Of a stretch of 64,000 nt of DNA, positions 32,779-45,602 are shown in pieces. Within the stretch, counting starts at the first letter, position 1, and every line of letters begins with the position of its first letter. This DNA is from Xiphydria camelus (taxonomy: Eukaryota > Arthropoda > Insecta > Hymenoptera > Xiphydriidae): assembly GCA_963678675.1 (NCBI GenBank), contig OY783193.1:10216822-10280821 (forward strand), in the 5' to 3' direction. A program made the position numbers and the translations under genes. The notes below the pieces were generated by a model that saw only the letters and a program-made list of their open reading frames with translations, was not told the DNA's origin and searched no databases.

Positions 32779-33221
32779 CGGGGTTAGGCATTTAAGCTAT
32801 GTAGCTATATCTGTAACATATTTAACGCATTTTAGAAAAAAAATTTTTCTTATGAAAGCTATTTACTTTAGAGCGGGAAAGAGAACTTTATATCTTATTT
32901 TGAGTAAACGTTTTCAAGACAATTTCAAGGTCATGTTTTTCTTTAGGTAAATGGAACAAATGAAGAAATTAAAAAATCTTTCAGACAAAAGTTGTCTGTC
33001 TTTACGTGTAGACTAAGAATTTATTGTGGAAAAAAGATATGCTCCCATTTAAAGGAAAAAGGTTGGCCTTAAAATGGCCTTGAAAACATCTACTAAATAA
33101 AAAATGAAATATGCAGTTCCATCTCCCCCTCTAAAGCAAATAACTTTGATAAGAAAGACTTTTTTGTAAAATGCGTTATCTCATAGATATTCACGTGTCT
33201 CAATTTAAACACCTCACCCTG
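32779..33221. mobile_element. MITE, family G, copy 5
   Basis: 443 bp. The left arm CGGGGTTAGGCATTTAAGC through TTTAACGCATTTTAGAAAA and TTTACTTTAGAGCGGG pairs with the right arm CTCTAAAGCAAATAACTTTG through AATGCGTTATCTCATAG and CACCTCACCCTG. Arms are about 100 bp and diverged. TA flanks both ends. Noncoding. Confidence 0.75.
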
Positions 33222-33931
<710 letters not shown>

Positions 33932-34588
33932 CAGACTGTGAAAAATTATGCAGTGTGGACCGATATAGATCACTTTTGATATTAAATAACAATGACGTAA
34001 GACTGAACGGGCACCATATCCGCCGTGCAATGGTAAAACCTAGTAACTCGACTTACTAGGGTTTTAATTTAATTTCGCCATTTTATTACTGATCATTTGA
34101 AGGGTGCCATACGCAAAACAGTGTAAGTGCCATTTTCAGCAAAATATGGTTTTCTATTAGAATAGGAAGTATGTGCCACTTTACACTTGAATTATTATTA
34201 AAAAATTGTATATCTATATTAGGCAGCATCCAAACTAAACAGAATCAGATACCTAATATATAAAATTAATTTTGTTCAATAAAATTGTTACATTAATTAC
34301 TCCTGTAAAATTCTTTTGTTTGTACATACCACGTGTTGCATATGGCACACTTCATTTGTGCTACCAGCTAATATAATGTAAACCATTTATTTTATATGTG
34401 ATGATTTAGTATCTTCTCGATTTCATGAGAAATTCCTAAAATAAAACATACAAAATTATAATTGTCCACTGTCTCAAGTAAGGTGTCAAAATAAGTCACT
34501 AGGTTTTACCATTGCACGGCAGATATGTGGTGCATATTGGTCCACAGCGGTGAGATGTTAAAAATTAACACGATTTTTCTACTGTACA
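33932..34588. mobile_element. MITE, family L, copy 3, split by another element
   Basis: The left part has GCAGACTGTGAAAAATTATG, AGTGTGGACCGATATAGATC and TTAAATAACAATGACG. The right part has CAGATATGTGGTGCATATTG, GGTCCACAGCGGTGAG and TTTTTCTACTGTAC. These match family L at 59022-59175 and 46848-47333. A 499-bp element (34022-34520) splits it. Confidence 0.7.
34022..34520. mobile_element. inverted-repeat element nested in L3
   Basis: GCCGTGCAATGGTAAAACCT on the left and AGGTTTTACCATTGCACGGC on the right are perfect inverse matches. Inside is a second inverted pair, CATTTGAAGGGTGCCATACG (about 34094) against CATATGGCACACTTCATTTG (about 34340), perhaps another nested element. AT-rich and noncoding. 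Confidence 0.85.
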
Positions 34589-35660
34589 CGAATGTCTGTG
34601 CTCAATGCAGAAAGAAACGAGTGACTATTCAACTATTGCGTCACAATTTTAAGGGTGGAAGGGAAGAAAAGGAATTTCGTTCCCCGTGGGGTGGTTAACG
34701 AGGTAGAAGAGAGGGTGAAGAGATCCTACAATCGCGTGTCGAGTCCTCAGCAATGATTTCATCGCGATACGTGCGATTAGCGCGCACCATATCCAACCCC
34801 CTCCCTTCGGAGGAGAAGAAACAATCTTGGGTCAAGGTCATTCGCCGGCGAAACCCTCCGAAAGACACCGTGGGCGTTCCACAGGGAGGATCGATCCAAG
34901 CTCCCTCTCGTTCTCCCAGTAGCGTCTGTCTCCCCCGCGCGCATCCCTTTCCTGCTCGTCTCATCCCCCGCTCCGGTTCCTCTCGCCCTCCCATGGAAAC
35001 GGCTATACACATTTCCCCTCCCTCGACGTCCCCGCGAAATCGGGCCAGCGGGCTGAATCGAACGACTCCACGTCCTCCGAACGTCGTCCTACCCTCGCTT
35101 TTCCCTCTTCCTCCCCTCTGCCCCTCTTCGCTTCACCCCAACGCCAGTTCTCTTGACCTCCCGAAGAAAGAAAGCTCGAATACTCCCGAAAATGGCGCCT
35201 CGTCCTCCATTTCCCCCGCCCTCCCGACAATCGGACGCGCTACACACTCGTCTCGGAGTGCCGCCGGATGCACTTACCCGCCTCGAGATTCTCGCGCGGG
35301 GTAAATAACGCAAGGAGCAAAAAGGAAAATTTCCGAAAGGAGAACGCGTCCCGGCACCTTGTACTCTTATTCAAATGTACGAAGGCGGCGGCGATATTTG
35401 CCGGAGCGTGCTGTATCATTGTCCCGCCATGAATATTCATCGGGAGACTCACTCGCCAGGGTTCTGCATATATTTAGTTAAGCGACGCCCGGTTAAAAGG
35501 AGAAACGGTCACCGCGCGCGAGTGACTCGCGCCGCAGTTTGGATCGAGTAATGGCTAATTTGGGAACGGGAAGGAGAGGGGCGTGGGAGGAGTCGCACTT
35601 TTCTCTTTCGAGAATTAAACTGGATTCTCAGAGTGTCTCTTTGTATTTGACATTTTATTT
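34589..35660. other. unassigned, CpG/CT-rich
   Basis: A 183-codon plus-strand ORF (34753-35304) is Pro/Ser-rich and follows the CT-rich composition. Minus-strand frames are open across the same DNA, and ORFs of this length are expected by chance. No domain is recognised. Confidence 0.4.
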
Positions 35661-35870
35661 GTACGGAAAAAGAAAGTAATTTTTACTGCTTCATCCAGTA
35701 GCGCTGAGACTCGAGCTCGTTCTCAAGAATTCATGCAGAGAGGATTTCTTTATTTACTGCTGTCAACAATACATAGTACAATTACCTCTGTACTAATTCT
35801 TGAAAATGAGCTCGAGTCTCAGCGCTACTGGATGAAGCGGTAACACAATTCCTATTTTTGTTTCCGTGTG
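35661..35870. mobile_element. MITE, family A, copy 3
   Basis: Full-length palindromic copy of about 210 bp. The ends GTACGGAAAAAGAAAG and TTTTTGTTTCCGTGTG are inverted. The arms contain TTCATCCAGTAGCGCTGAGA and TCTCAGCGCTACTGGATGAA, very well matched. Noncoding. Confidence 0.85.
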
Positions 35871-37057
35871 CGGTCGTATTTGATTGTGCGGCATTTTATG
35901 ATGGGTATAAAAATAATGTACTCTAACTCACCTATATTCAAATCCCTTCAGACGTACGCGACATTCTTTGCCATAGAAGTTGCGTACGAAATATTTACGC
36001 CACGTAAACCTTTTCGCACTCTCGTTTGCTCGGCGTCGATCTGGTAGACTTACCGGCTGTAATAAAAAAAAAACGAGAATAATCGTTAGAACTATTGGAG
36101 ATAATGCAGCAGATTTAGGTATTTCAACATTCGAGGCGGCGCGCGATAGTCGCGAAGCGGTCTAATTATAAGTAGAAACAGACTCGGCATTGATCAGCCG
36201 TGGGGAGAAGGTGTTCATTACGTACTAGTCGGCGAGAATGTAATGGAATTATGCAATTCACAGGTGATAAGAAATATAATTCTCAAAAATCAAAGTATTT
36301 CGAGTCAGTGAAACGACCCACGGTCAGATCAGACACTCGGTACTCAATTGCTACATCGCTGAAAATTGTTTATAGAATAATTGAATATCAATTTAATCCC
36401 ACCAAAAAAAACTACGTGAAAAGTTGCGATAATTTAACGCGGATGGAATAAAATTTCTCTGTCGAAATCAGTAGTACAACTCACGATTCGGTCAGACGCA
36501 CGTCGTCCGATTCTCGCTGTGCGAGTATAGGTATACTTTGAGTTATCGGAACTCGATACGAATATCTTCCCGCGTCATTCTCCCTCCCTTCGCGTCAGTC
36601 GACGCTTTCGCGGACGGCGGCAAGAGTCTCCGGTTACATATAAATTACAAATCCCGTTTCCGGCGCAGCGGCACGGAGGTGTGGAAGGGACGATAATTCA
36701 TTTTTCAGAAGTATCGAACGACGGGTCTATTTAGAGGACGTAATTGACGAGCTATGTTCCGCGCGCTTGCTAATTGTAACTCGGTACCCCGTCAGAGTTA
36801 CGCCCCCCCTCGAGGGCTTTAACGATCACGGAAATATCCTTCTTCTCCAGGAAAGCCCGCTTCATTCGACACGTCCCGCTCTATTTATAGAAACTGGGAC
36901 GCGTGTAACGAATGATTAAAATTATCGATCTTAATGAATCGATCGACCAATTAGAATTAACGCAATTCAAGCGCAGATTATTATGCTACGAAACAACGAT
37001 GAATCAAATGACACAGCTCCAAGTTTTTATCAAATTCGGTTTTAACGTTAATTTTAT
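35871..37057. other. unassigned unique sequence
   Basis: Mixed DNA. Near 35940, AATCCCTTCAGACGTACG resembles one end of the CTAA-flanked element at 31456 but has no partner. No gene. Confidence 0.4.
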
Positions 37058-37335
37058 TATTGCAGATTTTTCGCCTTATCTAAGCTGGAAAACGATATTT
37101 TGAAATGTAGCTACGTCATAGTCTAGTAAGACTATCTCTCTCGCACTCGTTGCTTGGTATCAGTACGTCTCTCTGCCTTTTCAATGACGTCACTCTCTTG
37201 TCGAGAGGAACGCACTTATATAACTCGGCGAATAATTATTTCTTCGAACCATGTCTTTTTCGTTCGTCACTGAATACCAATGCGGATTACAAATTAGATT
37301 TAAAAATATGGATATTTTTTACGTCAAGACCGAAT
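37058..37335 (+). repeat. dispersed repeat family Q, copy 2
   Basis: Contains CCTTATCTAAGCTGGAAAAC, AGTAAGACTATCTCTCTCGC, AGTACGTCTCTCTGCC, TTTTCAATGACG and CGAATAATTATTT, in the same order as copy 1 (19955-20510), but uninterrupted. Class unknown. Short ORFs crossing it are artefacts. Confidence 0.65.
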
Positions 37336-38170
37336 CACCGCAATACCTCGAAAATTCGAAAAATCCCAGAAAAATTCCTGCATCTGTCGCAGGTGGAACG
37401 AGACGGTCGATAAATCCCCGCCAAAGTGCATTCATACCGCCGCGTACGTTTATGTACTTAGGTGCGCCGTATATACCGCCACATGTAGAGCGATACGCGT
37501 GTACATAGGTGCGCGGGTACATAGGGAACACGGGCCGGAACGGTGCGCGCCGTAAGTCTGGTAAGAGGAAGACGTGATCGATGCCCGTGGGATGCGAGGG
37601 CGTTCCTGGTGCGGGAGGCGCTCGAGACAAATGGACGTCGCGCGTCTCCCGACCACGCCCTCCAACCCGAAGAGGAACTCGAGTGCGTGTGCCCGGAGCT
37701 TCTCTCGGAGCGGAGGATATACGCGGCGATGCGCGGGTGGAGGAAACGATAAGTGCGTAGGTACAGTGCCGAGGGACTCCCTCCGTGCTCCCCCTACGAC
37801 CCCTCTCATCTATACCTCTCCCAACCTCGAGCGAGATAAATGCGCGCGCGCGCGCGGGTCGAAGAGGACGCGCGCTGGATTCGCAGGGTATCCGCGTTAT
37901 CGCGCTGCGTCTACGCGATACGGTCGATGCTTGCGCATAGCGACGACGTCGAGGCAATGTCAATATGGGGTGCGGTATCTTTGGGTGCGTACAAGGTGTG
38001 TACGATTAAGTACCTATAATTTTGCACTGAGAAAATTAGAGGTTGATAAGAGAAGAGGAAATAGGAGAAAGAACATAATTTTTCTTATTTGGAGAAGGGG
38101 GTGTATTATTGACCGAGTCTGAAGCGGATGAGGGGAAGGAGGGTTGATTACAGTCGATTTTTTCGCAGTT
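37336..38170. other. GC-rich unassigned sequence
   Basis: Strongly CpG-rich. A 214-codon minus-strand ORF (37319-37963) and a 182-codon plus-strand ORF (37574-38122) overlap almost fully, a sign of low stop frequency rather than coding. Neither has a domain I recognise. Confidence 0.4.
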
Positions 38171-38432
38171 ATATCGATACCTGAATACAATAACGTAACA
38201 ACTCGAAATATATTGTTTTAAGACAGACGCATTTAAATTTATGTCATTTATAATGTTGTATAGAAAGTTTATTTTTTGGTAAATTATTCTGAAACTTGAA
38301 ATCATATTACAATAATGTACCCTGTTACTTATTATTTTTAATTACTTATTTAATAATTTTTTGTTGAATGATGTATATAACTCAAAATCTTAAAATTTTG
38401 AGTTGTTACGCTATTTATTCAAGTATCGATAT
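38171..38432. mobile_element. inverted-repeat element
   Basis: 262 bp with ~33-bp ends. ATATCGATACCTGAATACAA and AACGTAACAACTC on the left match GAGTTGTTACGC and TATTCAAGTATCGATAT on the right. The interior is AT-rich and noncoding. No second copy was found. Confidence 0.8.
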
Positions 38433-40654
38433 AGGTATATAGGTATATGTGGACGATGAAGTTTTTATTCAGCTCATGAGAATTATTTTGAGCAATCATG
38501 TATTCGCTCTGTTACAATTATAATTAATACCTGTCAACATATACCTAGCTGAATTAGGAAAATGTATCTAAAATTCGAGGTAAAACTCTGCGTTTATCAA
38601 AATAAAAAATCTCTACAATCAAGGCGCGAAATCCAATAAATGACGATGATGACGACGACGACAAAGAGCGGGATATGCTTGATGCGAAGTATCGACCATA
38701 AATTCCACCCTCCAGAAGAAGGGAGACTTTTAATGGAGAAACACTATTAATTACCTTCGCCCCGGAGCCCTGAAAGCACGGCATCGTTAAAACGAGGAGC
38801 AAGTCGGCGAGGCTGCCTTCGAAAGTATCGATAAAAATTCTCGTAAAAAGCTCGAAGCGGAGGGGTCGAGTTCTCGCCGTCCGCCCACGCATCCCTTGAA
38901 AGTGTAAAAGAAAGAGGAGCCGATGAATGGTAGAACTTAACCTAACGATTAAACCTCGTGCTTCTTCTTCGTCCTTCGCACTTTTTCCTCCCTTCCGAGC
39001 TATGCGTAGATGGAAACGATGACACCCCCGCGTTTAGGCGGGAGAAGTTCAGTAAGTCTGATCGCATGGGTACTCTTACCACTGACGAACTTAATAATGG
39101 ATTTCTGTCTCCATTCGTTCATCGTTGTGTAAATTTATGAATTGCGGCGTTAAACGCACAGAGTTTTCATTACACCTTTAAAGAAAACCCAAAAGAAACG
39201 GTATCCATTACGCCCAGTTTGTCAAACCTTCATTTATTTTCAAGCGATATCGTACTCTACTCAACTTTTTACCGCCTTTGTCCCCAGGAAACTGCTAATA
39301 CTAAGGCGTTATCCATTCTATTCAACGTTACGCTTGCTCCGCAAAAACAAAACGATCGAAATGCGCCACGAACTCCTTCGGGGCTTCCCCCTTCATCCTT
39401 CCCAAGCGTCGTAACCGGCGCAACGCCGCCTTTAAAGTTTAAACGATTATTAACCACGGCCGACCGCAGGCCACGTCTCCGAGCCGTGCCGCAGCAGTGC
39501 ATCGACTGCAACTCTACGCGTCGAGGTGACCGCGGCGATCTCACCGGTGTCCATAACGAGCTGCGGAATTATTCCGACCGAAAATGGCAATCGTAGCCCC
39601 GATGACGCGATCCGCGCCGCTTGGAAGGTGACAAACGAGAGGTCGCGGCGTGAGTCGTCAAATCGCGCGCTCGCAATGACGAGAGACGCGGCCAAAAGAC
39701 GACGTCCCATCGGGAGACCACCCAAAGTGTCCGTACGGGATATCGACTATCGTCGAGGGGGGGATAACGATAGCAGAACCTGTCCGAACAGCGGGATCCG
39801 CGAGATAAGGTGGCGAACGCAGGTGTTTAGTGCCCGCCAGTCATCGCACTGTCATTACTTACTCGAGACGCCGAAGTCGAGGGGGCCCCAAGGAGTGGTA
39901 CGTCGCTGCTCGCCGCGGGGGGCGAACACCCTTTTAACCTCCTCGATCGACCGAGGGGGGCTCGCTTCTTTCGGTTTTTCATCGTTTTTCTGTTAACGTC
40001 ATCGAACTTCGACCGATGAGGACGCGCCGCGTGCTCAAAATATCCGACGCGAGAGGAGAATTATTTAAAGGTACATTTCTTGAGCAAGTTCATTGATCTG
40101 TGAGAGCAACGATTACGAAGACCGTATTCGAAATCGAGAACTTCTTCTTACATGGAGAAAAAGAATTAACCAGTAGATGTGTTCTGCGAACAGTAGACCT
40201 CACTGAAGACCGGGCCCAGAGTTGTAGACTGAAAACGGGTCGGACAGATTCAATATTCTCCAGTGTAGAGGCGCCAGGTACGTGAAAATGCCGAGCGACA
40301 AGTATGAGTGCTCGCTACAACTAAACTGTTTTACCCTAAATATAGGGTCTCCCAGACTTTTATGTGGGAAATGTTATGCTTTGTAAATTTTTCATGTGAA
40401 ATTTTGGGTTATCTAGCTCCGTTTTCGCAGCATTCGTAGTTTAAAGTCAGGAAACATCATTTCATACCTATACTTCCTTCGCCCACGTTAGAAATGATTA
40501 CTCCCCTTGCCACCCTTCTGATCACGCTCTCAATGAACTCACGATGCGCTGAGGGTCAGTAAACATATGTACCGAGTTTCATAAAGAGACAGGCAGAAGA
40601 TTTTTCGTTCTACCCTGTCGAATAGTAGACGTCACTACGTTCAGTCAATAATGT
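38433..40654. other. unassigned unique sequence
   Basis: Mixed to CpG-rich unique DNA. ORFs of 89-156 codons (for example 39526-39996 plus) overlap in several frames and lack domains. A short GAC/GAT-rich patch is at 38641-38665. No repeat is recognised. Confidence 0.4.
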
Positions 40655-40906
40655 TTACAGTGAATCCGAGTAACAGAATCCCTCGAGGTGAAACACTGAA
40701 TGTTTTAATAGACACAGCGTACTTTTTATGGGAGATTGGTCAATTTTATCATATTATCTGGTGTTTATACTATCACGAACTGTAAAAAGTACACTGTAAT
40801 CTATTAAAAACCTCAATATTTCACCTCGAAGAACTCTGTTACTGGAATAATTATAAAAATTCATGGGTTTTCCCTTGATTTTTTGCTAATCTTTTTTCTC
40901 CACGTA
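40655..40906. mobile_element. MITE, family E, copy 2
   Basis: The arms pair CCGAGTAACAGAATCC and CCTCGAGGTGAAACACTGAA with TTTCACCTCGAAGAACTCTG and TTACTGGAATAAT. The inner arms pair CAGCGTACTTTTTATG with GTAAAAAGTACACTG. The right end is ATCTTTTTTCTCCACGTA. The outer left end seen in copy 1 is missing. Confidence 0.75.
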
Positions 40907-41682
40907 GAGAGAGTGTGCCGAAAATCTTCTATTCCTATTTTTTCGACTGAAAACCTTTTCCAACTCACGAGCCTCTCGATTACTTGCTCCTCAGTGACAA
41001 AAAACATCTCAGGTGCGGTCCAGGTTACACCTATCCACATTGCCCGCGCACTGATGTACCCACGACACACCTGCACTCTCGCCGACTCCTCGCTAGTCCT
41101 TCCGTTCACGCCCGCCCACGCGTACGCGCGCGCGCCGCAGTTATTTACCCGTGAACGTCGAGATTCGTGTTTGCCGAAGTGCCCGGCGCGAATAGAAGGG
41201 CGAGGCTAAAAGGCAAACATCGGACACTTCGTACGCGGAGTGCGGGAAAGAGGCAGAGAGAGAGAAAAGAATACGAGAGGTGAGGAAAGGGCGTAGGAGA
41301 AGAGCTAGCGAGGACGAGGTGCGCCCGTGACCGTCCCAGCCTGTACCTACACCCCGTCGAGCAGCATATCGATAACGATCTCGATACCCTGGCGTGGGCT
41401 CGTTGCTTTTTCAGCGCCAGCATGCGGACCCCAGCGCTTATGGCGGAGCGCGCATCGGAGATACGCATTGAATTAAACGCTCGTTTAACGACCAACGAGA
41501 CGAGAAGGGGAGATAGATGCCGGGGAGGAGGATGCACTGCGTGAGGTGCGCCATGAGCTACGAGCAACTCGCCGTATGCAGCTGCTGCGCGATAATCGCT
41601 GCGTAAGATTCGGTCTTTAAATAAAACAAATAATTATATCTTTAAATTCAATTTGTAATCTGCATACATGTTCAATATCACT
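40907..41682. other. unassigned unique sequence
   Basis: CpG-rich unique DNA. A 140-codon minus-strand ORF (41145-41567) lacks a domain. Confidence 0.4.
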
Positions 41683-41840
41683 TTGGAAACTTGGAAACTT
41701 GGAAACTTGGAAACTTTGGAAACCTGGAAACTTGAAAACTTTGGAAACTTGGAAACTTTGGAAACTTTGGAAACCTAGAAACTTTGGAAACTTGGAAAGT
41801 TTCCAAGTTTCCAGGTTTCCAAAGTTTCCAGGTTTTCAAA
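41683..41840. repeat. GGAAACTT minisatellite with inversion
   Basis: About 12 tandem copies of a 9-10-bp unit (GGAAACTTT or GGAAACTT, with CCTGG variants) run to about 41798. The array then flips strand and continues as AAGTTTCC units for about 40 bp. The turn point, CTTGGAAAGTTTCCAAG, is an exact palindrome. Single strands can form a long hairpin. The 65-codon ORF reading it as Trp-Lys-Leu repeats is an artefact. Confidence 0.9.
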
Positions 41841-42904
41841 AATTGGTAAAGTCTCAAAACTCAAAAGCTGTCCATTTTCCGTTGTTGCGGCACTGATAAC
41901 TTTTGATCAGAATATCAAGATCTACAACATAATTATGTGAAGCCCAGCCAAATCCACCAGGAGCCAGTTCCCATAAGGATTGTGCGGGGTCCTTTGCTAT
42001 TTACACGATAAATCTAATATCGCTCGAATTATTAATGCCTATCAAATCTAGCCGAAATTGCGTCAGCCATCATGCTCATCGTTTGCAATTTTCTAAATTA
42101 AATAATACATTTTTAGACTGTTAAATCAAATAAATCACACGATAGCAGTACGTGAATATTCTACTATTAATTAAATAGGACCGATTAAAATTTATTTTAG
42201 TAGATAAAAATAAGCAGAGACGGAGATATTATATTACGAGAGGCTACTGATTTGAGTTAACTTTGCCAACTTCCAACAATGCTAAATGACGCACCTCAAA
42301 GGACACGTGGAAAGGAGGAGCGGGGCTGAGCGCAGCGAGGAAGACAGTCGATGAATTAAACCTTCTCCTACACACGGAGTACCATCGCTCTTCCCTCTCT
42401 CCGGCCTCTTTTCCTCCCCAACCCTCTCGAGCGCTCCTTATACTCAGGCGCGTTCGCATCCGGAATCCGTCTTCCTCTCTTATCCTTCAAGCGGAGCCGA
42501 GCAACCCGAATTATTAATCTCGTCACGCATCGCCGCCCCAGCATCCGCGAAGACATCCCCCCGGGGAAGTCGTCCCGAGGCGCACGCGCCCTATATAAAG
42601 CGTGCCCCGTGTCACGCTCGCGGCTCGTGCGTTTACGCGTGTGCGCGGCAATGCGTGCGCGTCACGGCTCTCTGACTCCAGCCGCCACGCCCATCGCGAC
42701 CACATTCGTTCGGCCGTGACGAGAGCAAAGACATCGCGCGACGCGGAGAGGAAAGAGGAAAAAAGAGGGGAAAAAAGCATCGGAGGCGCGGAAAGGCCGA
42801 CGAAAATACGCGAAACTGCCGACGGGAGAGTCGCGCGTGCTGAAATATCTCCTTGGAAATTCGAGGGATAAAAAATTGGAGATGGTGACACATCGCCTTG
42901 ACAT
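41841..42904. other. unassigned unique sequence
   Basis: AT-rich to about 42240, then CpG-rich. The GC-rich part has many mutually overlapping ORFs (42368-42904). No domain. Confidence 0.4.
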
Positions 42905-43190
42905 TTTGCCAGAAATCGAAATCCCTAGAATTGATCGCTCGACTACACCATCTTGTGTATTTTTTTACGTTGATTATGAGAAGAATAATTATAGGGTCTA
43001 TGTGTAAAAAAAATATAAAATATCGATGATTTTATTTAGAAGAAAATTCATTTTTCCCATAAAATCACCGATATATCGATGTTCGTTTGAGATTTCCTCG
43101 ATAAATCAATTATTTTCAGAATCAGCAAGAAAAAATACGTCGGATGGAATGAACCAAAATTAAATTTCAGGGATTTTGATTTCGGCGAAA
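42905..43190. mobile_element. repeat family M, monomer, locus 2
   Basis: Starts GAAATCGAAATCCCTAGAAT, includes CGCTCGACTACACCATCTTG, CACCGATATATCGATG and TTTGAGATTTCCTCGAT, and ends AATTTCAGGGATTTTGATTT, an inverse of the start. It matches one unit of the dimers at 15427 and 60290. Confidence 0.7.
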
Positions 43191-43829
43191 AATTGAAAAT
43201 GTGTTAAAGTGTAGTCGAAGATAGGTAATGATTTTTTATTTTAACTTCGTCGGATATTTTCCCCCTCTTGTGATGCATTTCTTTAATCGGCAACAGTTTA
43301 TGTATCGCCGCATAGATCGCGACAGCGAGATCGTGAGAACGCACCCAGAGGCAGCTCGGCAACGTTATTAGGTACGTTCCAAGCTTTTCCGTCTCGATGT
43401 GAATATACAGTTCGATTCTCAATTTCTGGGTGTGGCGGTTGATAGCAGCTTAACGGAAAAAAAATCCTGAGAATGCCGTTATGTAAATCGAAGAATTTTC
43501 TATATTCGGTATCTTGCGTCACTGCCATGATTACACGGTGCAAGTCCAAATCGATTAAAGTCTACGATATCGTCAAAGAAACGCGATAAATATTTTCAAA
43601 AATGCCGAAATCAACATTTTTATACAGCAATTAATTGCGGACTTGCCTCGCTCAACTAACGAGTCACTCGTATATCACGGCGTATAAATAGTGCACCAAG
43701 CGATCGCCCTCATATGTACCTATAGGTATATCACAAGTTACACAATATTAGTCACGACGCCGAGAGTAAGTACCACCCGACGTCTCGTCTCGTCGTCTGG
43801 ACCAGCGCACAGATGCAATCATACGGTAC

Positions 43830-43831
<2 letters not shown>
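43191..43831. other. unassigned unique sequence
   Basis: Mixed DNA with short ORFs. Nothing recognised. Confidence 0.4.

Positions 43832-43867
<36 letters not shown>
43832..43867. repeat. (GA)18 microsatellite
   Basis: A pure GA run of 36 bp. Confidence 0.95.
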
Positions 43868-43870
<3 letters not shown>

Positions 43871-44509
43871 CGCGTAAAACTCTTCTACCTGTGATACACG
43901 TCCGCACCAATACCGCCGCGTCGGATAATACACACCCAACCGGGAACTTGGAATCAGAGATCGCGTCGGATGGCGATGGAGAATAATTGCGCGTTTGCGC
44001 TCGTTGCGGGAGGAGGATTCCGTGGGCCGCCCCCACGACTCCCGGTAGTAATTATCGAATCCGTCCCCCTGCCCCGTCCCTTCCGCTGCCTTCCTCCGCC
44101 AATCCCCCGCCTTCACCTCCGCCCTGGCTCGTTTCTCGAAGCCGTGTGTTATTATTCGGTGTACCTACCGGCTAGTCCCGACTTCGAGACCGGCGTTCCG
44201 CAGCATCAGTCCGGATCAGAAGCTACTCTGACGCGAAGATTACTGGAATTAACCTACCCTTACGGATCGGAGCTAAAAGTCGGCCTAAGCTGCGCGCGCG
44301 CGTTGCCTCGCGTTTTCGCCTTCTCTTATCTCCGTCTAAACCCGTCCGTTCGTCCGTCCATCCGTCGCTCATATATGGGGTTTATTATACCTGTCAAGAT
44401 ACGGGATAACTATAGCGATATACTGAGAAACGTGATTAGTAATGTTAAACAAACGTTTGGTTGATATGGGGACAATGGAATATTTTTATCGAGGCAACCA
44501 ATTCTTTGC
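43868..44509. other. unassigned unique sequence
   Basis: CpG-rich unique DNA. A 164-codon plus-strand ORF (43970-44464) has no domain and is of a length expected by chance. Confidence 0.35.
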
Positions 44510-44670
44510 TACACTGACAAAAAAATGTAGTAAATTTGAATAAATCGGTGGTTATGGGTGGGGAATGTAGATCAAGTTACTTGGTCTAATAATTGACTCG
44601 AATGGACTACGGCTTGTTTCCTTCAATTGGCAATTGGATATATCTATATACCTACCATTTTTTCTCTTAC
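44510..44670. mobile_element. MITE, family C, copy 3 (internally deleted)
   Basis: The left end TACACTGACAAAAAAATG and the body GGTTATGGGTGGGGAATGTA, ACTTGGTCTAATAATTGACT and GGACTACGGCTTGTTTCC match the family. The sequence then jumps at about 44640 to the right end ACCATTTTTTCTCTTAC, so the second half is deleted. Confidence 0.75.
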
Positions 44671-45602
44671 AAATTACTTAACCAAATCCCTGGTTTGTCT
44701 GAAACTATATCAAAGGTTCTTCGTGTGTGGTCTCAGGATTGATTTGATTTAACCCAGATTCGTTTGGCTGTACTAATTTTTTGTTTAGTGCAGTGTACGA
44801 GAAATAAGTGTTTGTTGTGGCAATGTAATATTTCTAAAATGTTTGGTCGTGGTAACCAAACATTTATTCCCACGATAAAAATATTTCGTTGTTGCCATAT
44901 TAACCAAAGTTTAGTTAGCAGCACTAATCATATATTTCTCAGTATAGTTGCGCAAGACTATCACAACCCCTAAAACTAATACTCGATTCTATATATGGTA
45001 GCGATTAAAGTGACGTGAAAAATTGTGTCTCTGAAGTCATTTAATTAAAAAGTAGATTTTTATCGAGATTCCTTCCAAACCTATTGGTGATCCGATAAGA
45101 GTGAACAGAAAGTTCGGTCTTCGAATATTTTTAACGAGCCAGAGGCGACCGTCACACGATTCGCGCGTCGACGGATGCTCCTGAAATCGCACTCGACGAC
45201 CCGACCGAGAATGGACACCCCACAAAAGCCTGGCGCATTCACGGCAGCATTTGTTCGCGCGCGCTTTTGTCGACGCCGGAAGCATTCGACGCTTTAGAGA
45301 AGCAGAGAACGACGCTCGCAGCTGACAGGTACTACACTACCCGTCGACAGATTCACAAACTGCCCGTTTTTACGAGTGATCTACTCTCCTAGCCCATATA
45401 TAGGACATTTCACGTAGATATAAACTAAACTACCCCACTGATAGAACAATCCCATAGAAAACTATGTCAATTTTAAAACTCGAACAGAAAGAATCCTCAA
45501 CACACCCCTGATTTTTTCCAGACGCATATATGACAAACATCCCGCGAAATACCCCATAAAACGAGCAAAGGCTACACACGTTGTCTAGCAAAATATAAGA
45601 AA
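44671..45602. other. unassigned, possible decayed MITE at its left
   Basis: Between about 44733 and 44945 the phrases GTTTGGCTGTACTAAT and GTTAGCAGCACTAATC, plus the hairpin AATGTTTGG...CCAAACATT and the end TATTTCTCAGTATA, suggest a decayed inverted-repeat element resembling family B. The rest is mixed DNA. Confidence 0.35.

Noticed and set aside
34753..35304. 183-codon Pro/Ser-rich plus-strand ORF
   Set aside because: Length is within chance expectation for this amount of sequence; the minus strand is also open and there is no domain.
37319..38122. 214-codon minus ORF and 182-codon plus ORF overlapping
   Set aside because: Mutually exclusive long frames over CpG-rich DNA, Arg/Pro-rich, no domain and no splice context.
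42592..42600. TATATAAAG, a TATA-box-like motif in GC-rich DNA
   Set aside because: A single motif without a downstream gene, conserved start site or transcript evidence. Similar motifs at 43684 and 53976 were set aside for the same reason.
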